Shown: piece after piece, positions 1 to 8,164 of the stretch
How the letters are laid out: every line of letters begins with the position of its first letter
Position numbering within the stretch: position 1 is the stretch's first letter
Origin: Neorhizobium huautlense
Lineage (GTDB): Bacteria; Pseudomonadota; Alphaproteobacteria; Rhizobiales; Rhizobiaceae
Direction: 5' to 3'
DNA: 64,000 nt
NCBI RefSeq assembly: GCF_030811685.1
Contig: NZ_JAUSRF010000006.1
Span: 1-64,000, forward strand
Notes under the pieces: generated by a model
Databases searched by the model: none
Told to the model about the DNA's origin: nothing
What the model saw: only the letters and a program-made list of their open reading frames with translations
Translations under genes and position numbers: made by a program

Positions 1-159
1 ACGCTTCATCTTCCCGGGCGATCGTAGCGCATCGTCCTGCGCACCATAACCTGAAGGGGCCGAAGGACGGCGCAAAGCCTGAAACCGCAAACAAACTTTC
101 TCAATCGATCAGTCCAGATATCTCCAAAGCCCATAATCGGGCTATTTGCAGTTTCCGGA

Positions 160-420
160 CTACAGCTCCACAGACTTCGGACATACGCCAAATTTATCGT
201 CCTGCATGCGGACGAACGCAACGCCGGCGCTTTCGAACGCCAGACGTAACTGCGCCTCGGTTGCGCGGTGCACATCGTGCCGATCGCCCTCGTAGTCGCG
301 AATGGTGCTGCGCGACACGCCGGAACGGTCCGCAAGTTCCATCTGCGTCCAGTCCAGATAACCTCGTGCCGCACGGCACAGCGCCGGTGTCAATATCTTG
401 CAGTGGTCGCCTTGACCCAT
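160..420 (-). CDS. XRE-family helix-turn-helix transcriptional regulator (small)
   Basis: This 86-residue protein is essentially a single HTH_3/XRE DNA-binding domain. Residues about 15-50 contain the typical helix-turn-helix stretch QMELADRSGVSRSTIRDYEG, followed by a short C-terminal tail. It has no signal peptide, membrane segment or ligand domain. It is transcribed divergently from the Mrp/Pha antiporter operon. A perfect 14-bp palindrome lies just upstream of its start (436-449), as expected for an autoregulated repressor that may also control the antiporter genes. The DNA-binding role is well supported by the motif; the target genes are inferred from position only. It could also be an orphan antitoxin-like regulator, but no toxin gene is adjacent. 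Confidence 0.75.
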   Translation of the reverse strand: MGQGDHCKILTPALCRAARGYLDWTQMELADRSGVSRSTIRDYEGDRHDVHRATEAQLRLAFESAGVAFVRMQDDKFGVCPKSVEL

Positions 421-435
421 CGTTTAAAGCTGCCC

Positions 436-449
436 ATATTGGTCAATAT
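436..449. promoter_or_regulatory. Candidate operator palindrome for the XRE regulator
   Basis: A perfect inverted repeat ATATTG-GT-CAATAT begins 16 bp upstream of the regulator's start codon. It lies in the roughly 165-bp divergent gap that separates the regulator from the antiporter operon. Small XRE repressors commonly bind such short dyads near their own promoter. Binding here is an inference. Confidence 0.45.
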
Positions 450-585
450 CTTTCATATATGGCATTTTTGATTCGCCGACCAGTGTTGCTTTTGCAATAC
501 TCAACTGGATGGATCCAAGCCGGGCACAAGGAAACACGATATTGGGGTAACGTCGGGGCCAATCATTCTTTCACTTCTTCTGGTC

Positions 586-3474
586 TTGCCCTTTGTCGGA
601 AGCCTGCTTTCCGCTGCCTTGCTGAAGAGTTCTTCCCGCAGTCTGCCCTCGCTGATTGCCGGGCTTGTCGCGCTGGGATGTCTGGCAGCGTCGATCGCCG
701 CCTATCCCGCGATTGCCGAAGGCGAGATCCTTCGCGCCAATCTTGAGTGGCTGCCGCAGTTCGGTCTTGAATTTGCCTTGCGGATGGATGGCTTTGCCTG
801 GCTGTTCAGTGTCCTGATCAGCGGTATCGGCTTTCTCGTTGTCGTGTATGCCCGCTATTACATGTCCGAGGACGATCCTGTTCCGCGGTTTTTCTCCTTT
901 CTTCTGGCGTTCATGGGGGCGATGCTCGGCATTGTCATTTCCGGCAATGTCATCCTGCTCTCGGTGTTCTGGGAACTGACGAGCATCTTCTCGTTCCTGT
1001 TGATCAGCTACTGGCACAATAGCGCTGCTGCGCGCGATGGGGCCCGCATGTCGCTGACGATTACCGGGGTCGGTGGTTTCTGCCTGCTCATCGGCGTGTT
1101 GCTGCTCGGCAATATCGTGGGCAGCTATGACCTCGACAAGATTCTCGCTTCGGGCGACGTGATCCGCAATCACCCGCTTTACCTGATGGCGCTGATCTTC
1201 ATCCTGCTTGGGGCTCTGACCAAGAGCGCGCAGTTTCCGTTCCATTTCTGGCTGCCGAATGCGATGGCGGCGCCGACGCCGGTTTCCGCCTTCCTGCATT
1301 CGGCGACCATGGTAAAGGCTGGTGTTTTCCTGCTCGCCCGTTTCTGGCCGGCCCTTGCGGGCAGTTATGAGTGGTTCATCCTGTTGGGAACGGCCGGTAT
1401 CATCACGCTGCTGCTCGGTGCCTATTTCGCCATGTTCCAGCAGGACCTGAAGGGTCTGCTGGCCTATTCGACGATCAGCCATCTCGGTCTGATCACGACA
1501 TTGCTCAGCCTTGGCAGCCCGCTGGCGACAGTCGCTGCGATCTTCCACATGGTCAACCACGCGACCTTCAAGGCGTCGTTGTTCATGGCGGCGGGTATCA
1601 TCGATCATGAAACCGGCACGCGTGATATGCGGCGACTGAGCGGCCTCTATCGATTCCTGCCGTTTACCGCGACACTGGCGATGGTGGCGAGTGCTGCTAT
1701 GGCCGGCGTGCCGTTGCTGAACGGTTTTCTGTCCAAGGAAATGTTCTTTGCCGAGGCGGTGGAAACGCATGCCGATTCCATCCTCGACCGTATCCTGCCC
1801 TATGTCGCCACGTTGGCGGGCGCTTTCAGTGTCGCTTATTCGCTGCGTTTCATCCACACCGTGTTCTTCGGCAGACAGCCGGTCGATCTACCAAAACCGG
1901 CGCCACATGAGCCTCCCCGGTGGATGCGTTTTCCGATCGAAATTCTCGTCGTCATCTGCCTGATCGTCGGGATCGTGCCCTCGCTTTCCATCGGTCCCTT
2001 CCTGCATGTGGCCGTCACCAGCGTGCTTGGAGCGGATACGCCGGAATACAGCCTGTCGATCTGGCATGGCTTCAACCTGCCGCTGATCATGAGCATGGTG
2101 GCGCTTGTGGCCGGCACGGTGATCTATTTCGTGCTGCGCCGTTATCTGGCCTCCTGCGCGGATGGTCCACCGGTGTTCCGCCGTTTGCGCGGACAGCGCA
2201 TATTCGAGCGCATTCTTGTCGAGGTCTCCTGGCGCTGGGCGCGTCTGGCCGAACAGCGGCTGGGCACGCGAAAACTGCAACCGCAATTGCGTTGGGTCGT
2301 GTTCACCGGTTTTCTCGCCGGCATGCTGCCGCTGACCCTGTCAGGGTTCGAACCGCGTCCCTTCGCCTTTTCCGGCGTGGACCCGATGTTTGCGGTGATC
2401 TGGCTGATCGGTATCTGCCTCGCTATCGGGACCGCCTTCATGGCGAAATATCACCGGTTGGCGGCCCTGGTCATGCTTGGCGGCGTCGGACTGACGGTCT
2501 GCATCACTTTCGTATGGCTGTCGGCGCCGGATCTGGCGGTGACCCAGCTTCTCGTGGAAATCGTCACGACCGTTCTCATTCTGCTCGGGCTGCGCTGGCT
2601 GCCGAAGCGGAACGAAGGCGTCGATGATGCGATCACACTGCGTGCGCGTTTCCGTCGTTTCCGCGATCTGGCGCTTGCCATCGTCTGCGGTGTCGGCATG
2701 ACTTTCGTGGCCTATGCCGTCATGACCATGCCGGTACCGGATGCCATCGCCACCTATTTCCTCGAAAATGCCTATACGGAAGGCGGCGGCCGCAATGTCG
2801 TGAATGTCATCCTGGTCGATTTCCGTGGCTTCGATACGCTTGGTGAAATCGCCGTGCTCGGCATCGTGGCCCTGACGGTTTACGCGCTGCTTCGCCGCTT
2901 CCGCCCGGCGGCAGACAGCATGAGCATGCCCGAGCAGCAGTTGATCCAGAACCGTTTTGATGAGGAACGGCCCGAGCGGTCGGCCGGTGATACGGTCAAG
3001 GAATACCTTCTCATTCCGTCCGTCATCATGCAGTGGATGTTCCCGGTCCTGATCACCTTTGCCGTTTATATCTTCATGCGCGGGCATGATCTTCCGGGCG
3101 GCGGTTTCTCCGCCGGTCTTACCCTGTCGATTGCCTTCCTGCTGCAATATCTGGCCGGCGGCACCCGTTGGGCGGAAGACCGTATCCGCATCCTGCCATT
3201 GCGCTGGATGGGGGCGGGGCTGCTGACGGCGATGGTGACCGGCATCGGCGCCTGGTTCCTCGGTTATCCGTTCCTGACCTCGCATTCGCGCTATATCGAG
3301 CTGCCGCTGATCGGAAAAATGCCGGCGGCAACGGCGCTGTTCTTCGATCTGGGCGTTTTCCTGCTCGTGGTTGGCTCAGCGGTCCTCATCCTCGTGGCCC
3401 TGGCGCACCAGTCGATCCGTATCAATCGCTTGCGGGCCAGCGACACCGAGAAGACGAAGGGAGGAGAGGCCTGA
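586..3474 (+). CDS. phaAB (mrpA/mnhA): Mrp/Pha Na+(K+)/H+ antiporter, fused subunit A/B
   Basis: This is the large membrane subunit of the multisubunit Mrp-type monovalent cation/proton antiporter. It is about 962 residues because the MrpA proton-channel part (NuoL-like, about residues 1-780) is fused to an MrpB/MnhB domain at the C-terminus (about 800-950), the arrangement known from rhizobial PhaAB. The NuoL-like core carries the conserved WELTS glutamate region and the HSATMVKAG lysine region. It heads six tightly overlapping genes: its TGA overlaps the next ATG (TGATG). The start is uncertain. No ATG exists in frame after the upstream stop at 469-471. TTG at 586 cuts into the first hydrophobic helix, whereas ATT at 541, preceded by AAGGA at 529-532, would give a more normal N-terminus. 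Confidence 0.93.
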   Translation: MPFVGSLLSAALLKSSSRSLPSLIAGLVALGCLAASIAAYPAIAEGEILRANLEWLPQFGLEFALRMDGFAWLFSVLISGIGFLVVVYARYYMSEDDPVPRFFSFLLAFMGAMLGIVISGNVILLSVFWELTSIFSFLLISYWHNSAAARDGARMSLTITGVGGFCLLIGVLLLGNIVGSYDLDKILASGDVIRNHPLYLMALIFILLGALTKSAQFPFHFWLPNAMAAPTPVSAFLHSATMVKAGVFLLARFWPALAGSYEWFILLGTAGIITLLLGAYFAMFQQDLKGLLAYSTISHLGLITTLLSLGSPLATVAAIFHMVNHATFKASLFMAAGIIDHETGTRDMRRLSGLYRFLPFTATLAMVASAAMAGVPLLNGFLSKEMFFAEAVETHADSILDRILPYVATLAGAFSVAYSLRFIHTVFFGRQPVDLPKPAPHEPPRWMRFPIEILVVICLIVGIVPSLSIGPFLHVAVTSVLGADTPEYSLSIWHGFNLPLIMSMVALVAGTVIYFVLRRYLASCADGPPVFRRLRGQRIFERILVEVSWRWARLAEQRLGTRKLQPQLRWVVFTGFLAGMLPLTLSGFEPRPFAFSGVDPMFAVIWLIGICLAIGTAFMAKYHRLAALVMLGGVGLTVCITFVWLSAPDLAVTQLLVEIVTTVLILLGLRWLPKRNEGVDDAITLRARFRRFRDLALAIVCGVGMTFVAYAVMTMPVPDAIATYFLENAYTEGGGRNVVNVILVDFRGFDTLGEIAVLGIVALTVYALLRRFRPAADSMSMPEQQLIQNRFDEERPERSAGDTVKEYLLIPSVIMQWMFPVLITFAVYIFMRGHDLPGGGFSAGLTLSIAFLLQYLAGGTRWAEDRIRILPLRWMGAGLLTAMVTGIGAWFLGYPFLTSHSRYIELPLIGKMPAATALFFDLGVFLLVVGSAVLILVALAHQSIRINRLRASDTEKTKGGEA

Positions 3475-3812
3475 TGGAAATCATCCTGTCCATCGCCATC
3501 GGCGTCATGACCACATGCGGCGTATGGTTGCTCCTGCGTCCGCGCACCTATCAGGTCATCGTTGGGCTTTCCATGCTCTCCTATGCGGTCAACCTGTTCA
3601 TCTTCGGTGTTGGTGGCGTGAAGACCAATGTGCCGCCCTTGCTGGGAGATGACGTGGTGACCTCGTCACTGGCCGATCCGGTTCCGCAGGCGCTCGTGTT
3701 GACCGCCATCGTCATCGGTTTTGCCACGACCGCACTTTTCCTTGTCGTGCTTCTGGCCTCGCGTGGGCTCACCGGCACCGACCATGTCGACGGAAGGGGG
3801 GACCGCAAGTGA
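3474..3812 (+). CDS. phaC (mrpC/mnhC): Mrp/Pha antiporter subunit C
   Basis: This 112-residue NuoK-like membrane protein has three predicted transmembrane helices and the usual length of MrpC. The segment VGLSMLSYAVNLFIFGVGG corresponds to the second helix of MrpC/MnhC/NuoK. It is needed to assemble the antiporter with subunits A and D. The ATG at 3474 overlaps the stop of subunit A by one base (TGATG), implying translational coupling, and its own stop overlaps the GTG start of subunit D. Longer in-frame starts exist upstream but would overlap subunit A deeply, so 3474 is preferred. Confidence 0.93.
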   Translation: MEIILSIAIGVMTTCGVWLLLRPRTYQVIVGLSMLSYAVNLFIFGVGGVKTNVPPLLGDDVVTSSLADPVPQALVLTAIVIGFATTALFLVVLLASRGLTGTDHVDGRGDRK

Positions 3813-5443
3813 ACGGCTGGGCCCATCATCTCATCATCGCGCCTGTTCTGCTGCCGCTTGCCGCCGCTGCGATCCTGCTTTTTATCGATGAACGCAGCCG
3901 TATGCTGAAAGGCCTCGTCAGCCTTGCCGCCGCGTTGCTGCTCGTCGTCATTTCCTTCGTTCTTTTCCGTATCGAAAGCGGCCCGAACGATTTCGAAGGC
4001 GTTTACCTGCTCGGCAACTGGACGGCGCCGTTCGGCATCGTCCTGGTGCTTGATGCGCTGTCTGCGCTGATGCTGCTTCTGACATCGCTGCTCGGACTTG
4101 CGGCGCTGGTCTATTCGCTGGCACGCTGGCACACGGTGGGCGCACATTTCCACACCATGTTCCAGTTGCTGTTGATGGGCGTCAACGGTGCGTTCCTGAC
4201 CGGTGACCTGTTCAACCTCTTTGTCTTCTTCGAGGTCATGCTGGCGGCCTCCTATGGCCTTCTGCTGCATGGTTCGGGGCCGCTGCGCGTCAAGGCCGGC
4301 ATGCATTACATCGCCGTCAATCTGGCGGCCGCGCTTCTGTTCCTGATCGGCGTCAGCCTGATCTACGGCACGACAGGCACGCTCAACATGGCGGATCTGG
4401 CGGCCCGCATTCCGGAGATCGAGCCGGATCGCCGCATGCTGATGGAAGCGGGCGCCGGCGTTCTCGGCATTGCCTTCCTGATCAAGGCCGGCATGTGGCC
4501 GCTCTGCTTCTGGTTGCCCACGGCCTATAGCGCCGCATCGGCACCGGTCGCCGGCATCTTTGCCATCCTCAGCAAGCTCGGTATCTATGTCATCCTGCGG
4601 CTGACCATGCTTCTCTTCGGAGATGGACCTTCCGCCGGTTTCGGCGCCAATGTCCTGCTTTATGGCGGCATCGCCACCCTGATTTTTGGCATTATCGGTG
4701 TGCTGGCTTCGCAGGCGCTCGGACGTCTTGCCGGTTTTTCGGTGCTTGTTTCTTCGGGAACACTGCTGATGGTTCTCGGCATCAATGACGGTGCCGTATC
4801 GTCCGGTGCGCTTCTCTATCTCGTCAGTTCGACCCTGACGATCGGTGCCTTTTTCATGCTGATCGAACTTGTCGAGCGCGGTCAGGATGCCGGTGCAAAC
4901 GTTCTGGCCGTGACGATGGAAGCGTATGGCGATGCCGATGAGGACGAGCCGGAAGAAGGCGATGGCGTGACCATGCCCGGCACCATGGCGATTCTGGGCA
5001 CCTGTTTTGCCGCCTGCGGCATTCTTCTCGCGGGTCTGCCGCCGCTGTCCGGTTTCGTGGCCAAGTTCGCCATGCTTTCGTCGATGATGGGAACCGGCGC
5101 GATCGGTGTGCCGCCTACTGCCGCCGTCTGGACGCTCGTCGTGCTGGTCATCCTGTCGGGCGTTGCATCGCTAATCGCCATGACACGCGCCGGCATCCGA
5201 ACCTTTTGGGGCTCGATCGAAGGGACCGTGCCGCGTGTGCTGGTCATCGAAATCGTGCCGGTGATGTTCCTGCTGGGTCTGACCCTTGTTCTGACGGTGC
5301 AGGCTGGCCCTGCCATGCAATACATGGATACGACCATTCGCACGCTTGCCAATCCGTCCGTCTATATCGATGCGGTCCGCAATGCGACTGTCATCACGGA
5401 CTACGATGATCAGGCAAAGGTCTCCACGGAGGGCACCAACTGA
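3809..5443 (+). CDS. phaD (mrpD/mnhD): Mrp/Pha antiporter subunit D
   Basis: This 544-residue NuoM/NuoN-like polytopic membrane protein is a proton-translocating subunit of the Mrp antiporter. The conserved glutamate helix is visible as LFNLFVFFEVMLAASYGLLL (about residues 133-152) and the lysine helix as LIKAGMWPLCFWLPTAYSA (about 225-245). Both are family hallmarks shared with complex I. An acidic hydrophilic loop (about 375-390, DADEDEPEEGDG) separates the last helices. Translation starts at GTG 3809, overlapping the TGA of subunit C by four bases, and the stop overlaps the ATG of subunit E. Confidence 0.94.
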   Translation: MNGWAHHLIIAPVLLPLAAAAILLFIDERSRMLKGLVSLAAALLLVVISFVLFRIESGPNDFEGVYLLGNWTAPFGIVLVLDALSALMLLLTSLLGLAALVYSLARWHTVGAHFHTMFQLLLMGVNGAFLTGDLFNLFVFFEVMLAASYGLLLHGSGPLRVKAGMHYIAVNLAAALLFLIGVSLIYGTTGTLNMADLAARIPEIEPDRRMLMEAGAGVLGIAFLIKAGMWPLCFWLPTAYSAASAPVAGIFAILSKLGIYVILRLTMLLFGDGPSAGFGANVLLYGGIATLIFGIIGVLASQALGRLAGFSVLVSSGTLLMVLGINDGAVSSGALLYLVSSTLTIGAFFMLIELVERGQDAGANVLAVTMEAYGDADEDEPEEGDGVTMPGTMAILGTCFAACGILLAGLPPLSGFVAKFAMLSSMMGTGAIGVPPTAAVWTLVVLVILSGVASLIAMTRAGIRTFWGSIEGTVPRVLVIEIVPVMFLLGLTLVLTVQAGPAMQYMDTTIRTLANPSVYIDAVRNATVITDYDDQAKVSTEGTN

Positions 5444-5919
5444 TGCTGCCTTATCCGCTTTTGACCGTTTCTCTCATCCTGATGTGGATGCTGCTCGGCG
5501 GCTTTACGCCCGGACAGTTCATTCTGGGCACGCTGGTTGCGGTGTTTGCATCCTGGGCGATGGCCTCGCTTCGGCCCGACAAGCCGAAAATTCGCAAGTG
5601 GCATCTTCTGCCCAAGCTGGTGGCGATCGTCTTCCTCGATATCATCCGCTCGAACATCGCCGTTGCCAAGGTTCTGATCTTTGGTCGATCAAAGACAGGT
5701 CGCGCAGGCTTCCTCAGCATTCCGCTGGAGATCGAGGATCGCACTGCCCTTGCCGTGTTGGCGATCATTCTCACCAGCACTCCGGGCTCGGCATGGCTTG
5801 AATATGACCAGCATGACAAGACGGTTCTGTTGCATGTTCTCGACCTTCTCGATGAGGATGAATGGATCGGTCTGGTCAAGAACCGGTACGAAAAACTCCT
5901 GATGGAGATATTCGCATGA
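5443..5919 (+). CDS. phaE (mrpE/mnhE): Mrp/Pha antiporter subunit E
   Basis: This 158-residue MNHE-family membrane protein has two N-terminal transmembrane helices (about 5-45) followed by a cytoplasmic domain. The central segment LDIIRSNIAVAKVLIFG and the later motif LTSTPGSAWLEYD are characteristic of MrpE. The ATG overlaps the stop of subunit D (TGATG) and the final TGA overlaps the ATG of subunit F, so it is part of the same translationally coupled operon. Confidence 0.93.
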   Translation: MLPYPLLTVSLILMWMLLGGFTPGQFILGTLVAVFASWAMASLRPDKPKIRKWHLLPKLVAIVFLDIIRSNIAVAKVLIFGRSKTGRAGFLSIPLEIEDRTALAVLAIILTSTPGSAWLEYDQHDKTVLLHVLDLLDEDEWIGLVKNRYEKLLMEIFA

Positions 5920-6197
5920 GCGCAATCATCATTTTTACCGCCGTTTCGCTTGCCCAGTTGATGATCGGTGCCGCCATGGCGATTGCCGCGGTCCGCATGT
6001 TCCGAGGCCCGCGTGCGCAGGACCGCATCATCGGTCTCGATGCGCTTTACATCAATGCCATGCTGCTGCTGGTCACCTTCGGTATCGGCACCGGCCGCGT
6101 GGTCTATTTCGAGGCGGCGCTGGTGATCGGCATGCTCGGCTTTGTTTCGACCGTGGCGCTTGCCAAATTCCTGATGCGCGGGGAGGTGATCGAATGA
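5916..6197 (+). CDS. phaF (mrpF/mnhF): Mrp/Pha antiporter subunit F
   Basis: This 93-residue MrpF-type protein has three transmembrane helices. The loop VRMFRGPRAQDRIIGLDAL between helices one and two is the family signature. I chose the ATG at 5916, which overlaps the stop of subunit E by four bases (ATGA); an upstream in-frame start at 5862 would overlap subunit E by about 58 bp. In other Mrp systems this subunit has been linked to cholate/Na+ efflux; no substrate can be read from the sequence. Confidence 0.92.
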   Translation: MSAIIIFTAVSLAQLMIGAAMAIAAVRMFRGPRAQDRIIGLDALYINAMLLLVTFGIGTGRVVYFEAALVIGMLGFVSTVALAKFLMRGEVIE

Positions 6198-6559
6198 TGG
6201 GTTCCGTCGTGGACATTCCGCTCTGGGGCGCGATCGTCGTTGCCTTCTTCCTCCTTATCGGCGCCTCTCTGACGCTGATCGGCGCAATCGGCTTCCTGCG
6301 TCTGCCGACCTTTTACGAGCGCATTCATGCGCCGACGCTTGGCACAAGCTGGGGTATCGGTGGCATCATGCTGGCGTCGATGATCTATTTTACCCTGTCG
6401 TCGGAACGGCTGGTCATCCACGAAATCCTGATCGGCATCTTTGTGACGGTCACGACACCGGTGACCCTGATGCTGCTTGCGCGCGCTGCTCTTCATCGTG
6501 ATCGGGCGGAAAATGATGACAGCGTGCCGGGAAAGTTTCGCAACGATCGGGAGAGCTGA
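6194..6559 (+). CDS. phaG (mrpG/mnhG): Mrp/Pha antiporter subunit G
   Basis: This 121-residue PhaG/MnhG/YufB-family membrane protein has three transmembrane helices. The segment IGAIGFLRLPTFYERIHAPT after the first helix is the strongest signature of the family. It closes the antiporter operon and overlaps subunit F by four bases. A short hydrophilic tail follows the third helix. No clear terminator is seen in the 118 bp before the next gene, so read-through into the oxidoreductase is possible. Confidence 0.93.
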   Translation: MMGSVVDIPLWGAIVVAFFLLIGASLTLIGAIGFLRLPTFYERIHAPTLGTSWGIGGIMLASMIYFTLSSERLVIHEILIGIFVTVTTPVTLMLLARAALHRDRAENDDSVPGKFRNDRES

Positions 6560-6677
6560 TCTAGCCCCCGACAGATTCCGCATCTTGAAGACGCGGCCGC
6601 AGGTTCTATGCTTTTGGGGAAGAGTGGCGTTGGTTTCGACCGGGCGTTGATCGACAGGCGAATAACACGGAGAGCCG

Positions 6678-8048
6678 ATGCTGTACGATGTCGTGGTTGT
6701 CGGATCGGGCTTTTCGGCGATTGCCGTCACGATCAATCTCTTGCGGTCTATGCCGGACGGTCGGTCCATCGCGGTTGTCGGCGATGATGTCGGTTTCGGT
6801 CGCGGAACGGCCTATCGCACGGAATTCCATCTTCATCGCCTCAATGTGCCGGCGGCGCGCATGAGCGTCTTCTGCGACGAGCCGGACGATTTCCGAAACT
6901 GGCTGGCTGCGAACGGACGTGCTGCGGATGCGCATGTGTTTGCCTCGCGTGGCGACTATGGCCTTTACCTGCGTGACCGGTTTGCTGCCCTCCTGCGCGA
7001 AAGGCGTCAGGGCGTGCGGGTAGATTTCATCAGGGCCAAGGCGGCGCAATGTGTCCGTCAGGCGAATGGCGGTTATTCCTTCCATCTGACCACAGGTGGG
7101 CGGCTCAATGCAGGATCGGTGGTGCTCTGCCTTGGTCTCGGCAACGCCGACCTGCCTGTTTCCGCCAGCCAGACGACTGAGCGCATCGTCGAAAATCCCT
7201 GGCGCCTGAGCTGGCTGTCCGCAGTCGATCCGCATGAAGAGATCTGCATCCTTGGCTCGGGACTGACGATGATCGACCAGGTTCTGGCCCTGCGTGAGCA
7301 TGGGCATCGCGGCCGCATCCATGTCCTCTCGCGCCGTGGCCTCGTGCCCTTGCCGCATATGGTTGGTGCACATTCGCCCGCGCCGCCACAATTGCCGGAA
7401 AGCCGCGCCATCAGCGATATCCTGGGTTGCCTGCGTCGGCAGGTCAGGTCCGGCGTGGACTGGCGCTCCGTGATGGATGGCTTGCGCCCGCAGACGCAAA
7501 CCTTGTGGCAATCCCTGAACGAAGACCAGCGTTCGCGCTTTCTGCGCCATGCGCTCGCATGGTGGAACGTTCACCGTCACCGGTTGGCGCCGCCGGTGCG
7601 GCAGCGGCTCGAGGCCCTGCTGAAAGACGGCACCGTCAGCGTCCATGCCGGTTTCCTGCAGGAGATGGATCAGGATGGCGAGCGCATCTGCATGGTTTTC
7701 AGGCAGCGCGGGCGGCAGGACATGCGGGAAATCAATGTTGATCGTGTGGTCAATTGTACCGGTATGGAACGTGCCGGCCTCAAGCACTCACCACTGCTTC
7801 TGTCCATGCAGGAGGATGGCCTTCTGCGTCCCGATCCGCTTGGTCTCGGCATCGTTGTTGATGGCATGGCGCAAGTCTGTGATGGTTCGGGCAAGGCACA
7901 GCAGGGCGTTTATGCTGTCGGTGCGCTGACGGCGGGCCAGTTCTGGGAAATAACCGCCGTGCCGGATATTCGCGTTCAGGCCAAGGCCGTTGCCGAGCGT
8001 ATTGCTGCCGAAAGCAAAGTCGAAATCAATGAGACCCTGATACTTTAA
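6678..8048 (+). CDS. FAD/NAD(P)-binding oxidoreductase (NAD_binding_9 type)
   Basis: This 456-residue flavoprotein begins with a Rossmann dinucleotide-binding fold, VVVVGSGFSAIA (residues 5-16). A second nucleotide-binding motif occurs in mid-sequence, EICILGSGLTMIDQVLAL (about residues 189-206). This layout matches the NAD_binding_9 (PF13454) group of FAD/NAD(P)-binding proteins found beside transport genes. A Shine-Dalgarno GGAG precedes the ATG at 6678. The protein looks cytoplasmic, with no signal peptide. The substrate is unknown. It sits between the antiporter operon and a sensor kinase without obvious functional linkage to either. Confidence 0.8.
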   Translation: MLYDVVVVGSGFSAIAVTINLLRSMPDGRSIAVVGDDVGFGRGTAYRTEFHLHRLNVPAARMSVFCDEPDDFRNWLAANGRAADAHVFASRGDYGLYLRDRFAALLRERRQGVRVDFIRAKAAQCVRQANGGYSFHLTTGGRLNAGSVVLCLGLGNADLPVSASQTTERIVENPWRLSWLSAVDPHEEICILGSGLTMIDQVLALREHGHRGRIHVLSRRGLVPLPHMVGAHSPAPPQLPESRAISDILGCLRRQVRSGVDWRSVMDGLRPQTQTLWQSLNEDQRSRFLRHALAWWNVHRHRLAPPVRQRLEALLKDGTVSVHAGFLQEMDQDGERICMVFRQRGRQDMREINVDRVVNCTGMERAGLKHSPLLLSMQEDGLLRPDPLGLGIVVDGMAQVCDGSGKAQQGVYAVGALTAGQFWEITAVPDIRVQAKAVAERIAAESKVEINETLIL

Positions 8049-8164
8049 CGACGTTTCTTTACCGTCGCCGAGGTGTGATCGGCTGTGCAGTTGTACGCAT
8101 GATCACCGGATGGTATGAGCGCCATACTTATTTTCAGCCACATTGGTGTCAAGTTTTCCGGTCC

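Noticed and set aside
1..159. Possible gene at the left edge
   Set aside because: Only a minus-strand frame overlapping the XRE gene is open; I see no ribosome-binding site, domain or structured element in these bases.
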